Shown: positions 33,780 to 43,187 of the stretch, piece after piece
Position numbering within the stretch: position 1 is the first letter of the stretch
Layout of the letters: every line of letters starts with the position of its first letter
NCBI GenBank assembly: GCA_046052065.1
Contig: JBJOND010000001.1
Location: forward strand, 1 to 64,000
Direction of reading: 5' to 3'
Length of the DNA stretch: 64,000 nucleotides
From: CAINEC01 sp046052065
GTDB taxonomy: Bacteria; Bacteroidota; Bacteroidia; AKYH767-A; OLB10
The notes under the pieces: generated by a model
Database searches by the model: none
Seen by the model: the letters and a program-made list of their open reading frames with translations, nothing else
What the model was told of the DNA's origin: nothing
Made by a program: the position numbers and the translations under genes

Positions 33780-34601
33780 ATGAATCTTTTTAAAAACAAT
33801 TGGGAGAGTCCGAGTTCAGATGCTAGGATTTCAACGGTATTTGCTAATCGTAATCAAAATTTTGGTGCTTATGTACTTCGTCGAGATTATGATCAAACAA
33901 TGATTCGAGCATTCATAATAACGATGCTCGGTGTGCTAGCATTATCCTTTGCTCCGCTAATTAAAAACTATTTTTTTTCTGAACCCGTAAATCATTTATC
34001 AGCCAATAAAGAAATAGTTGTAGAAATGATTACACCCGATACTCCTGTTCAACCTGAGGAACCAAAAAAACCAGAAAATAATCAACAGCAACCTGAAGCC
34101 AGCACAGTGCGAGATGTCATTCCTATTGTAGTTAATCATACTACCGCAGATACCACTCGTACCCAAAATGAATTATTAAACTTAAATACAGGTTTAACAA
34201 CTACCAATGTTGACACCACCAATAAAGATCCAAATACAAATGGAGGTACAGGAAATAATAATAACACGAACACTAACAACAATTCTGTATTTCATGGCTG
34301 GGTAGAGGTGATGCCTGCATTTCCGGGTGGAGAAAGTGAGATGATGAAATTTCTTGGCAACAATCTTAAATATCCAGAAAGAGCGAAAGATGCAGATGCA
34401 CAAGGAACAGTGTTGATTTCATTTGTTGTCGATAAAGAAGGGAATATATCTAACCCAATTATCAAACGGGGAATTGGCTTTGGTTGTGGGGAAGAGGCCA
34501 TCAGAGTAATAGAAAAAATGCCGGCATGGTCGCCAGGCAAAATGAACGGGCAAGCTGTAAATGTGGAATATGTATTGCCAATTCGGTTCACATTACGATA
34601 A
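33780..34601 (+). CDS. tonB: Energy transducer TonB
   Basis: 273 residues. A cytoplasmic N-terminus of about 42 residues (with NFGAYVLRRDYD, typical of Bacteroidota TonB) precedes one membrane helix (43-66). A Pro/Glu/Gln-rich spacer and an Asn/Thr-rich low-complexity stretch follow (to about 175). The C-terminal domain has the signature FPGGESEMMKFLGNNLKYPERAKDADAQGTVLISFVVDKEGNISNPIIKRGIGFGCGEEAIRVIEKMPAWSPGKMNGQ in outline. Couples proton motive force to receptors such as that at 14.1 kb. No exbBD beside it. Confidence 0.93.
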   Translation: MNLFKNNWESPSSDARISTVFANRNQNFGAYVLRRDYDQTMIRAFIITMLGVLALSFAPLIKNYFFSEPVNHLSANKEIVVEMITPDTPVQPEEPKKPENNQQQPEASTVRDVIPIVVNHTTADTTRTQNELLNLNTGLTTTNVDTTNKDPNTNGGTGNNNNTNTNNNSVFHGWVEVMPAFPGGESEMMKFLGNNLKYPERAKDADAQGTVLISFVVDKEGNISNPIIKRGIGFGCGEEAIRVIEKMPAWSPGKMNGQAVNVEYVLPIRFTLR

Positions 34602-34622
34602 GTTTGAATGTGTTTTTTATTC

Positions 34623-34649
34623 TAACGGATGTAACAGTCCGTTTTTTTA
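34623..34649 (+). terminator. tonB terminator
   Basis: Stem AACGGA/TCCGTT with 8-nt loop followed by seven T. Confidence 0.75.
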
Positions 34650-34679
34650 TGCCCTTAATTTTCACATCTCATAATTATC

Positions 34680-34687
34680 TATTTTTG
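34680..34687 (+). promoter_or_regulatory. -7 box for the M1 peptidase
   Basis: TATTTTTG ends 13 nt before ATG 34701. Confidence 0.5.
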
Positions 34688-34700
34688 AAAAAAATATCCT

Positions 34701-37289
34701 ATGAAAAAGTTAGCCATCGTTTCCATTTTATTTCTTTTCGCATGTAAATCGCAAAAGCCAGTAACAGAAACAATGTTATCTGAAACACTTCCAGAAGTGA
34801 CTGTGCAAGCACCTACTTTAAATGATTATCGTGCAACGGTTACAAAGTCGTTTGATTTAATACATACCAAACTAGATGTGAGTTTTGATTGGGATAAGCG
34901 TTACTTAATGGGAGAAGCAACTATTTCGATGAAGCCTCACTTTTATCCTGCTGCAACAATTTATTTAGATGCAAGAGGAATGGAAATTAATCGTGTTGCA
35001 AGCATCAATAACAAGGATACTTTAAATCTTAATTATAGCTATGGCAATGATACGATCACTATTAAACTTGGAAAGGAACTAACGCGTGACGAGAAAATTA
35101 CGGTTTATGTAAATTATATCGCAAAGCCTGATGAATTATCGAAGGTAGGTGGCAGCGATGCAATCAGCAGCGATAAAGGATTATATTTTATTAATTCCGA
35201 TGGAAAAGAAAAAGATAAGCCTAAGCAAATATGGACGCAAGGTGAAACACAAAGTAATTCAGTTTGGTTTCCAACAATTGATGTTCCCAATCAAAAAACA
35301 ACTCAAGAGTTAAATATTACCGTTGCGAATAATTTTAAAACACTTTCAAACGGATTATTAGTTAAGAGTATTACGAACGCTAATAATACACGCACTGATT
35401 GCTGGAAAATGGATTTGCCTCATGCGCCTTATTTATTCATGATGGCTATAGGTGAATTTTCTGTTGTAAAAGACAAATGGAGAGATCGCGAAGTAAGTTA
35501 TTATGTTGAGCCAAAATATGAAGTAGACGCAAGAGCGATATTCGGTAACACGCCTGAAATGATGGAGTTCTTTTCTAAAACAATGGGAGTAGATTATGCA
35601 TGGCCGAAGTACAGTCAGGTGGTTGTTCGCGACTATGTAAGTGGTGCAATGGAAAATACTTCAGCAACTATTCACGGAGAATTTGTTCAACAAACAAAGA
35701 GAGAGATGATCGACAGAAATAATGAGGATATTGTTTCACATGAATTATTTCATCATTGGTTTGGCGATTTAGCTACATGTGAGTCGTGGTCTAATTTGCC
35801 ATTGAATGAATCGTTTGCTACTTATGGAGAATACCTTTGGAATGAATACAAGTATGGTCGTGATATAGCCGATATTGGATTAGAAAGTGATTTGAAAAGC
35901 TATCTCGATGAATCAAAAATGAAACAAGAACATCTGATTCGTTTTTACTATGAAAACAGAGAGGATATGTTCGACCGACATTCGTATGCAAAAGGTGGAA
36001 CTATTTTGCATATGCTAAGAAAATATCTAGGAGATGATGCCTTTTTTGCAGGATTAAAATTATATCTTAAAAATAATTCTTTCAAGAGTGCAGAAGTACA
36101 TGATTTACGATTAGCTTTTGAAGAAGTAACGGGTGAAGACTTAAACTGGTTTTTCAATCAGTGGTTTTTGAATCAAGGTCATCCAAAGCTTGCTATCAAT
36201 TATAATTGGAATGCAGCTACAATGACACAACAAATTACTGTAGAGCAATTACAAGATTTAACTACTACCCCATTGTATAAACTTCCGGTTAATGTCGACT
36301 TTTATTTTGCAGGAACAAAAAACAGCGAACGAATTGTTATAACTGAAAAGAAGCAAACCTTCAGCTTCCGATATCCTTCAAAGCCATTGGTTGTAAATTT
36401 TGATGCAGAAAAAATGTTGACGTGTTCAAAAACAGATGAGCATACGGAAGAAGAATGGATCACTCTCTTTAATAATTCAAAACTTTATCTTGATAAAAAG
36501 GAAGCGCTTGAACATTTGAATAAACTTACATGGAATGAAAAAATCGCAACCGTTTTCCGTAAAGCAATCAACGACAGCAATAGAAAAATCAGGGCGTATG
36601 CAATATCGAATATTGATTCGCTTTTATCATCAGCAGACTCAACCGTAATTGGCGAAGAATTATTAAAAATTGCTAACGACACAAAAATCAATTCTTCAGT
36701 AAGAGTAATTGCTATTTCAAAAGTATCTAGACTTTCTTTAAACGGAAGAGTATCTGCTATGCAAAACGCATTGTGTAATGATAGTTCCTATAACGTGATC
36801 TCAGCATCTATCGAAGGAATAGCAAAGAATGACTTGAAAGAAGCTTTGAAAAAAGTAAAACCTTTCGAAAGCAGCACAGATGAAAATATTGTAGAAGTAG
36901 CAACTGATTTCTATTCAAATTACGGCGACGCGACAGCAGCAGAGTTTATGTTAAATTCGATTAATCAGAATGTGAATTATGGCACATTAAACAATGTTAT
37001 TACCTACTTGAAAAATCAAGAAGATCTTTCAACAATCAAATTATTTACGAAACGATTTTCTGAGATTGGAAATGAAACAAGTGATAAATACATCAGAATG
37101 TTTTGTATTCAAGGGTTATATGCTGCTAAAAATAAATTAGAGGCTAGTACTGAAACTTCAACCGTTGAAAAAGAGAGAATAGTTAGAGAGCTTGAAGTTG
37201 TTACTCAATCAGGGAATCAGTTAATTGAAAAGGAAACCAATGAAGATTTGAAATTTTACTACAAAACCTATTTCAAGTTTTCTAAATAA
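34701..37289 (+). CDS. M1-family metallopeptidase (aminopeptidase), lipoprotein
   Basis: 862 residues; lipobox FAC with Cys 15, so membrane-attached. The exopeptidase motif appears as SGAMENTSATIHGE near 310, followed by the zinc site HELFHHWFGDLATCESWSNLPLNESFATY with HExxH and the third-ligand Glu 18 residues on. The C-terminal part (about 590-860) is a helical HEAT-like region. Aminopeptidase action on peptides in the periplasm or at the surface is likely. Converges with, and overlaps by 8 bp, the next gene. Confidence 0.94.
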   Translation: MKKLAIVSILFLFACKSQKPVTETMLSETLPEVTVQAPTLNDYRATVTKSFDLIHTKLDVSFDWDKRYLMGEATISMKPHFYPAATIYLDARGMEINRVASINNKDTLNLNYSYGNDTITIKLGKELTRDEKITVYVNYIAKPDELSKVGGSDAISSDKGLYFINSDGKEKDKPKQIWTQGETQSNSVWFPTIDVPNQKTTQELNITVANNFKTLSNGLLVKSITNANNTRTDCWKMDLPHAPYLFMMAIGEFSVVKDKWRDREVSYYVEPKYEVDARAIFGNTPEMMEFFSKTMGVDYAWPKYSQVVVRDYVSGAMENTSATIHGEFVQQTKREMIDRNNEDIVSHELFHHWFGDLATCESWSNLPLNESFATYGEYLWNEYKYGRDIADIGLESDLKSYLDESKMKQEHLIRFYYENREDMFDRHSYAKGGTILHMLRKYLGDDAFFAGLKLYLKNNSFKSAEVHDLRLAFEEVTGEDLNWFFNQWFLNQGHPKLAINYNWNAATMTQQITVEQLQDLTTTPLYKLPVNVDFYFAGTKNSERIVITEKKQTFSFRYPSKPLVVNFDAEKMLTCSKTDEHTEEEWITLFNNSKLYLDKKEALEHLNKLTWNEKIATVFRKAINDSNRKIRAYAISNIDSLLSSADSTVIGEELLKIANDTKINSSVRVIAISKVSRLSLNGRVSAMQNALCNDSSYNVISASIEGIAKNDLKEALKKVKPFESSTDENIVEVATDFYSNYGDATAAEFMLNSINQNVNYGTLNNVITYLKNQEDLSTIKLFTKRFSEIGNETSDKYIRMFCIQGLYAAKNKLEASTETSTVEKERIVRELEVVTQSGNQLIEKETNEDLKFYYKTYFKFSK

Positions 37290-38262
37290 TAAAATTACTA
37301 TAGACCCAATTAGCAATTATAATTAGCAATAGTAATTCCTGGTAAAATATTTTTTTGCCATCTAGAAAGTAGTAAGCGATAATAGCTGAAAAAGGAATTA
37401 TCAATAGCATATAACATTGTACTCCTATATGCAATGTAAATGGTATTGTCAAAATACTAATTAAGGTAAATAGTAAAAGTATTTGTTGGCATAATCGTGA
37501 CTTTGTTACATTCTTCAAATAGTTATTTCTTATTTTCATCAACGATAAAATAAAAACAATAGATAACAGAATTGCTGAAGGAAGTTGCTTAGCAAGATGG
37601 AAATTGGATAATACAAAGGTTGTTGTAAAACTACTTTTATATTGATTGATAAAATTAAGAAGGCTACCATTTAAAAAATACCCTACTAATACTATTGAAA
37701 GTGGAACAATCAATCCAATCAATCCGATTGACAAGTCACGCCAGTTAAGCGGTTTTAAAATCGCAACGCCAATAAAAAATAACAAAACAAAAAATGCAGC
37801 TGGAGCATATAGCAATGCTACAATTGCAATTAATAATGCTACATCAAATGTTGCTCCCATTGCCTTCTGATTTTTGTACAATGAAAATATTTTGTCGAGC
37901 ACGAAAATGAAAACTGAATTAATAAGTAGCAAAGGAGAAAATTGTAAAAAATCGACAAATTGGGTTGAAAAAACCAGGTAAAATAGTGCTGGCAACCACG
38001 ATTGCTTAAAGAAAATCTCATGCTTGTTTAAGGTGTAATTTAAATGCAATGCTTGACTCGTTACTAATACGAAAACGATTGTTACAACAAGCCAATGGTT
38101 TAATCCGTGCACCCCGTTTGTCATATTCTGAAAGAAAATAGTCCCATTATCTACCCATTGAGGCTCGCGCAAAAACCCGAAAACCACATTGATAACTATT
38201 GAAAATAAGACAATTAGAGCAATTGGGTAAAATTGGGTTGATCTAAATATTCGAACTAACAT
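37282..38262 (-). CDS. Multi-pass membrane protein (DUF6427-like)
   Basis: 326 residues with about nine to ten hydrophobic helices and almost no soluble loops. The order (start MLVRIFRSTQFYPIALIVLF; YAPAAFFVLLFFIGVAILKPLNWRDLSIGLIGLIVPL) matches a Bacteroidota-wide family usually labelled DUF6427. Function unknown. It diverges from a 61-residue membrane protein gene with which, to my knowledge, it is often paired. Confidence 0.75.
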   Translation of the reverse strand: MLVRIFRSTQFYPIALIVLFSIVINVVFGFLREPQWVDNGTIFFQNMTNGVHGLNHWLVVTIVFVLVTSQALHLNYTLNKHEIFFKQSWLPALFYLVFSTQFVDFLQFSPLLLINSVFIFVLDKIFSLYKNQKAMGATFDVALLIAIVALLYAPAAFFVLLFFIGVAILKPLNWRDLSIGLIGLIVPLSIVLVGYFLNGSLLNFINQYKSSFTTTFVLSNFHLAKQLPSAILLSIVFILSLMKIRNNYLKNVTKSRLCQQILLLFTLISILTIPFTLHIGVQCYMLLIIPFSAIIAYYFLDGKKIFYQELLLLIIIANWVYSNFII

Positions 38263-38302
38263 ATTTATCTAAAGTAAACATTTTTTTAATTATAAGAATT
38301 TG

Positions 38303-38310
38303 TACATTTG
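38303..38310 (+). promoter_or_regulatory. -7 box for the 61-aa membrane protein
   Basis: TACATTTG ends 19 nt before ATG 38330. Confidence 0.5.
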
Positions 38311-38329
38311 CCTATCAAAATTTAACAAC

Positions 38330-38515
38330 ATGAACTCAATTATTTACGGATTCGCTGATATTTGTACTGCTGCATTCAAATTTTTACCTCCAATTGGAGC
38401 TATGGTTAATTGGTTATTCGGAATAACCGCTACTGTAGGAATTGTTTTTTGGTTAAAATATGATTCAAGTGTTAGCCGTGGCGGAAAAAACTACATGGCT
38501 GATAAAGGAGAATAA
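38330..38515 (+). CDS. Small membrane protein (possibly DUF6341)
   Basis: 61 residues from ATG 38330 (upstream in-frame codons overlap the promoter box). Residues 17-46 hold one hydrophobic helix or two short ones (FLPPIGAMVNWLFGITATVGIVFWL), followed by a basic/polar tail. It has its own TAnnTTTG box and strong terminator, so it is a real gene. The position beside a DUF6427-like gene suggests DUF6341, but this is from context. Confidence 0.7.
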   Translation: MNSIIYGFADICTAAFKFLPPIGAMVNWLFGITATVGIVFWLKYDSSVSRGGKNYMADKGE

Positions 38516-38538
38516 TCTTAAAAAATACATTGTTTAGA

Positions 38539-38573
38539 AAACCTGTAGTATTCCTTACTACAGGTTTTTTTTA
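38539..38573 (+). terminator. Terminator after the 61-aa membrane protein gene
   Basis: Stem ACCTGTAGT/ACTACAGGT with 6-nt loop and eight T; abuts the end of porZ on the other strand. Confidence 0.85.
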
Positions 38574-40901
38574 TCGATATATCATCAATTTCGTTGTGCA
38601 ACGAAATTGCCCCGTAGTATCAGCTGAATAAACAATGTAGACTCCTGATTTAACCTTCTCCCCTTTTAAATTTCTACCATCCCAAATAGCTTGGCCTCCC
38701 AGCGACGTCCCTTCAAAGACCAATCCTCCACTCACATCAGTAATTTTAATTGTGCCATTTGATATTACTCCTTTAACCGCAATATCGCCATCATATCCAA
38801 CCGTAACAGGATTAGGATAAACAATCAAATCACCACAGTTTTCTTTTTCCCCAGGCACCGCATCACTTTGGTAACTTAATAAACCTTTCTCAGTACCAAT
38901 AAACACTTCTCCCGTTACATCATTAATATTTAAAGAGGTAATATTATTTGAAAACAACGGACTATTGTCGGTTGTAAAATGTTTGATTTGATTTTGTCCA
39001 TCGGCACTAAGTAAATATAAACCTGAACTTTCGGTGCCCGCCCATTTTCTATTCGCGCCATCAATTGCAATGATTGTTACTACATCGGTAGCCAATAAAT
39101 ACTGATAAGAATTATCCTGTTTAATCAAGATTTGCTGAGGAGTAATACTTGGAGGATAAAAAATATAAACACCCTGATCTGTTCCTGCCCAAATAGTACC
39201 GTCTAAATCTTTTTGAATTGTTCGTACTCTATTAGAACCAAAGTCTACAACATCGTATTCATCATCAGTAGTATTATCAATTGTTCGGTTATCGTTAAAT
39301 ACCAAGATGCCGTCTTTCCCACCTACGTTCTCAAAAAGTGTTAACCACTTATATCCGTTTTGATCGATTATAATATCACCACATTTTGAACTACTATTTA
39401 TACTTCCAGGAAAAGTAAAACCTTTCCACTGGCCATCCGACTTCCTTACATTCAAAACGTTTAAAACGCCTGCATTTGAAACCCATAGGTTATTGTTATC
39501 ATCGTAGACAATACCATGCACTTTCACCTGACCTGGATTTCCTACTTGCTGTGTTAATGAACTATTGCTATTTCGATATAGGGTTACTGCCTGCCCGTTA
39601 TTAACCTCTAACAACCCTGGTCCGGAAGCGCCCACAAAAACATGATTGCTGTTGGAAGGGTCTATAGCAATAGAAACATTATCATAAAAATTATAGGTGC
39701 CAAAAAACGGAGTTTGAGAGGAAAGGCCATCATAGGTTTTCCATTCACCATCTTTAAATGTAGAAAATCCGTTATACCCATACTGATTAGACCATGCTCT
39801 GTTTTTAGGACCATGTGTCATCCATAACTGACCTCCTTTAAATTCCAAATCATTACTCCCTGAACTGAATGGCCCTTGAGGCATTACAGTGGTATATGAA
39901 CCATTACTTCCTGAAAATAAACCTTTATTGTTGTCACCAACCCAAAAATTTCCGTTACGATCTTTTATCGCTGTTCGAAAGGTAGGATCCCAAATTTGGT
40001 TTGTTGAAACTACATTATACAAACTCAAATTACTATCAAAAAACAATGCAGAATCATCAGTAACTAAAACTAAATTATTTTGCGCCACTTGTATATTCTT
40101 TAAAGGTGCTAAATTTTTCATTTCTAACGGTAAAGAATATCCCCAGCTACCATTGTTATACGCTAATAGTGTATCGGACGCTACTTTCGAATAATTAAAA
40201 AACAACACCTCATTATAGTTTAATGCAAAATTAAAATTACCTTGACTATTGTTATCATTATAAATATTGGTCCAGTTAGCACTGTTAGCCAATAGCGGGT
40301 TCGACTTGCTCGCTTTATAAATACCATCTTCAGCTGCTGCATACAATGAAGTAGCATCAAATGTTACCTGAAAAACTTCTGATGTACCAGTGGCTCCCAC
40401 ATAATACGTATCTTTTACTTCTTTACGTTGTAAGTCTAAAACAACAATTCCAAATCCACAACTTACATAAGCATATCTCCCATCAATGCTAACTGAATTA
40501 ATTCGTTTATTCCCTGGAATATCTTTTCGTTTAATATCAGATATGTTTAATACAGAATTATCATCATAAAGCAAATCGATATTGGTAGATGAATAGGCAA
40601 TGACTAATAATTTATAACTATCTGAATAAGCAATATCAGAAATTCCAAAATCGCTTAGCCCATTTAATTTCGATTTTCGTTCAATTGTTTTTTCCGTTAA
40701 ATCATAACTATAAAAGCCGTCATCAGTTGCACAATAAATTTTACCATTCCCTTCCAATACTTTCTTTGCATGAATATAAGGCAAGTGCTCTCTCCAGTTA
40801 CCTATTTCAAAATTTTGCGCGCTGATCCAAGTTGGATAGCAAAGCATCAAAACAAATATGATGGAGGTTATTATTCTGCTTAAACTTGTTGTTGTTTGCA
40901 T
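38571..40901 (-). CDS. porZ: Type IX secretion protein PorZ
   Basis: 776 residues, the length I recall for PorZ. Signal peptide 1-28 (ending ISAQ). Opens with the PorZ beta-propeller signature IGNWREHLPYIHAKKVLEGNGKIYCATDDGFYSYD, then two propeller-like domains with repeated GTDQGVYIF/GTEKGLLSY strands. It ends in a sorting domain (LIVYPNPVTVGYDGDIAVKGV ... GVYIVYSADTTGQFRCTTKLMIYR in outline). PorZ is part of the cell-surface attachment complex that links anionic LPS to T9SS cargo. No other T9SS gene adjoins it. Confidence 0.88.
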   Translation of the reverse strand: MQTTTSLSRIITSIIFVLMLCYPTWISAQNFEIGNWREHLPYIHAKKVLEGNGKIYCATDDGFYSYDLTEKTIERKSKLNGLSDFGISDIAYSDSYKLLVIAYSSTNIDLLYDDNSVLNISDIKRKDIPGNKRINSVSIDGRYAYVSCGFGIVVLDLQRKEVKDTYYVGATGTSEVFQVTFDATSLYAAAEDGIYKASKSNPLLANSANWTNIYNDNNSQGNFNFALNYNEVLFFNYSKVASDTLLAYNNGSWGYSLPLEMKNLAPLKNIQVAQNNLVLVTDDSALFFDSNLSLYNVVSTNQIWDPTFRTAIKDRNGNFWVGDNNKGLFSGSNGSYTTVMPQGPFSSGSNDLEFKGGQLWMTHGPKNRAWSNQYGYNGFSTFKDGEWKTYDGLSSQTPFFGTYNFYDNVSIAIDPSNSNHVFVGASGPGLLEVNNGQAVTLYRNSNSSLTQQVGNPGQVKVHGIVYDDNNNLWVSNAGVLNVLNVRKSDGQWKGFTFPGSINSSSKCGDIIIDQNGYKWLTLFENVGGKDGILVFNDNRTIDNTTDDEYDVVDFGSNRVRTIQKDLDGTIWAGTDQGVYIFYPPSITPQQILIKQDNSYQYLLATDVVTIIAIDGANRKWAGTESSGLYLLSADGQNQIKHFTTDNSPLFSNNITSLNINDVTGEVFIGTEKGLLSYQSDAVPGEKENCGDLIVYPNPVTVGYDGDIAVKGVISNGTIKITDVSGGLVFEGTSLGGQAIWDGRNLKGEKVKSGVYIVYSADTTGQFRCTTKLMIYR
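38586..38609 (-). other. Perfect hairpin inside the last codons of porZ
   Basis: CAATTTCGTTG and CAACGAAATTG form 11-bp perfect arms with a 2-nt centre. They lie across codons for FRCTTKL, six codons before the stop. No T-run follows on the minus strand. Confidence 0.6.
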
Positions 40902-40982
40902 AGGCTACTAAATTAAACATATTCTGATTATCATAACATAGCTTTACTTTAGGTTTATCACTGAAAAAAGGAAATAAAAAGT

Positions 40983-40990
40983 TAATTTTG
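40983..40990 (+). promoter_or_regulatory. -7 box for aspS
   Basis: TAATTTTG ends 27 nt before ATG 41018. Confidence 0.5.
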
Positions 40991-41017
40991 TAGCGCAACT
41001 ATTTAAGCGTTTAAACT

Positions 41018-42757
41018 ATGTTAAGATCACATACCTGCGGAGAATTATCATTAGCCAATCAAGGGATGGAAGTTACATTATGTGGATGGGTTCAAAAATC
41101 AAGAGATTTAGGTGGCCTCACATTTATCGACCTTCGCGACCGCTATGGATTAACACAGCTCGCTTTTAACATGGATGTTAACGCTGATTTGTGCACTGCA
41201 GCTAGGAAGCTAGGAAGAGAATTTGTTATCAAGGCTTCTGGAATTGTTAAAGAACGTGAAAGCAAGAACACCAAAATTCCAACAGGTGAAATTGAAATTA
41301 TTGTTTCGTCTTTTGAAGTTCTTAACGAAGCAATTACTCCACCTTTCACTATCGAAGAACAAACAGATGGCGGGGATGATTTAAGAATGAAATATCGCTA
41401 TCTCGATTTACGTCGCTCAAATGTTAGAGCTAATCTAGAGCTGCGTCATCGAATGGCCATTGAAACAAGAAACTACCTGGATGCGCAGCGATTTTTAGAA
41501 GTAGAAACTCCTGTCTTAATTAAATCGACTCCCGAAGGAGCAAGAGACTTTGTGGTACCATCACGTATGAACCAAGGGCAGTTTTATGCACTTCCACAAT
41601 CGCCTCAAACATTTAAGCAATTATTAATGGTAGCAGGATTCGATCGCTACTATCAGATTGTAAAATGCTTCCGCGATGAAGATTTACGAGCAGATCGTCA
41701 ACCAGAGTTTACACAGATTGACTGTGAGATGAGCTTTATTGAAAGAGAAGATATTCTTCAAACCTTTGAAGGCTTAGTGCAACATTTATTTAAGAAAGTA
41801 AAAGGAGTTGACATCGGAACATTACCACGCATGAGTTATGCAGATGCCATTAAGTATTATGGATGCGATAAACCTGACACACGTTTCGAAATGAAATTTG
41901 TGGAGTTAAACAATGTTGTAAAAGGAAAAGATTTTAAAGTGTTTGATGATGCCGAATTAGTAGTTGGTATTAACGCTAAAGGTTGTGCAGAGTACACGCG
42001 CAAGCAATTGGATGAGCTTACAGATTTCGTAAAGAAGCCACAAATAGGTGCAACAGGATTAGTTTATGCAAGAGTTAATAATGACGGTACAATCAAATCG
42101 AGCGTAGATAAATTTTATGATGCTGAGTCCCTGCAACAATGGGCTACAACTATGAACGCTGTTGCTGGTGATTTGATTCTCATTTTAGCAGGACCAGCAA
42201 ACAAGACACGCAAGGCGATGAATGAACTCCGATTAGAAATGGGTACACGATTAGGATTAAGAGATAAAAATACATTCAGTTGCTTATGGGTTGTCGACTT
42301 CCCTTTACTTGAGTATAATGAAGAAGTCAATCGTTATTTTGCAATGCATCACCCATTCACATCTCCACTTCCTGAAGATATGCCACTGCTGGATTCCGAT
42401 CCGGGCCAAGTGCGTGCCAACGCTTATGATATGGTAATTAACGGAGTTGAAGTTGGTGGTGGTTCAATAAGAATTTATAATAAAGCATTACAAGCTCAAA
42501 TGTTCTCTTTATTAGGTTTTACGAAAGAAGAGGCACAAGAACAATTTGGATTTTTAATGAACGCATTCGAATTTGGTGCTCCTCCACACGGTGGAATTGC
42601 ATTCGGATTCGATAGAATATGTTCTTTATTTGGCGGATCAGAAAGCATTAGAGATTTTATTGCATTCCCTAAAAATAATAGCGGACGTGATGTAATGATT
42701 GATGCACCATCAGTCATTCACGATGAACAATTAAAAGAATTGGGAATAAAAATTTAG
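41018..42757 (+). CDS. aspS: Aspartyl-tRNA synthetase
   Basis: 579 residues, bacterial type. OB-fold anticodon domain at the start (VTLCGWVQKSRDLGGLTFIDLRDRYGLTQ), class II motif 2 FRDEDLRADRQPEFTQIDCEMSF near 223, GAD insertion domain in the middle (about 285-410), and motif 3 GGIAFGFDRICSLFGG near 530. Charges tRNA-Asp. Monocistronic with terminator 42763-42793. Confidence 0.97.
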   Translation: MLRSHTCGELSLANQGMEVTLCGWVQKSRDLGGLTFIDLRDRYGLTQLAFNMDVNADLCTAARKLGREFVIKASGIVKERESKNTKIPTGEIEIIVSSFEVLNEAITPPFTIEEQTDGGDDLRMKYRYLDLRRSNVRANLELRHRMAIETRNYLDAQRFLEVETPVLIKSTPEGARDFVVPSRMNQGQFYALPQSPQTFKQLLMVAGFDRYYQIVKCFRDEDLRADRQPEFTQIDCEMSFIEREDILQTFEGLVQHLFKKVKGVDIGTLPRMSYADAIKYYGCDKPDTRFEMKFVELNNVVKGKDFKVFDDAELVVGINAKGCAEYTRKQLDELTDFVKKPQIGATGLVYARVNNDGTIKSSVDKFYDAESLQQWATTMNAVAGDLILILAGPANKTRKAMNELRLEMGTRLGLRDKNTFSCLWVVDFPLLEYNEEVNRYFAMHHPFTSPLPEDMPLLDSDPGQVRANAYDMVINGVEVGGGSIRIYNKALQAQMFSLLGFTKEEAQEQFGFLMNAFEFGAPPHGGIAFGFDRICSLFGGSESIRDFIAFPKNNSGRDVMIDAPSVIHDEQLKELGIKI

Positions 42758-42762
42758 ATATA

Positions 42763-42793
42763 AAAAAAGCGACAAGAAAATGTCGCTTTTTTA
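42763..42793. terminator. Bidirectional terminator after aspS
   Basis: Stem AAAAAAGCGACA/TGTCGCTTTTTT with a 6-nt A-rich loop, between convergent genes. Confidence 0.85.
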
Positions 42794-42795
42794 TT

Positions 42796-43143
42796 TTATT
42801 TGATGGTGATTCTTCGTGATACTAAACCATTATCAGTTTGTATTTTAAGGAAGTAATATCCTGCTTTTTTATCTTCGAGATTGATTGTGTATACCTTTCC
42901 ATTAGCATGCTCAGCTTCAATTTCTGCCACTTTATTTCCTAATAAGTCGAATACAGCAACTACGGGACTTTCATTTTGTGATTCAGATAATTTAATATTG
43001 ATTATTCCGTTAGATGGTTGTGGATAGATTGAAATCTCACTAATTGTATTGCTAATTCTTGAATTATCGTCTGTTTGACCAAAAGTGCTGATTGAAAAAA
43101 CACAAAAGAAGAGAAGGATTGGGAAGTAGAACTTTGCTTTCAT
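42796..43143 (-). CDS. Short secreted protein consisting mainly of a T9SS sorting domain
   Basis: 115 residues. Signal peptide 1-22 (ending TFGQ), only about 20 residues of linker, then a complete type A sorting domain from ISIYPQPSNGIINIKLSE to VSRRITIK. There is no passenger domain. It may be a cargo remnant, a small surface protein, or a decoy/handling factor for the sorting machinery. Length and intact ends argue against simple decay, and no frame-shifted upstream passenger is visible. Confidence 0.85.
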   Translation of the reverse strand: MKAKFYFPILLFFCVFSISTFGQTDDNSRISNTISEISIYPQPSNGIINIKLSESQNESPVVAVFDLLGNKVAEIEAEHANGKVYTINLEDKKAGYYFLKIQTDNGLVSRRITIK

Positions 43144-43187
43144 AAGTATTATTTTTTGATACTATTTAAATAACAATAACCTTGCCG

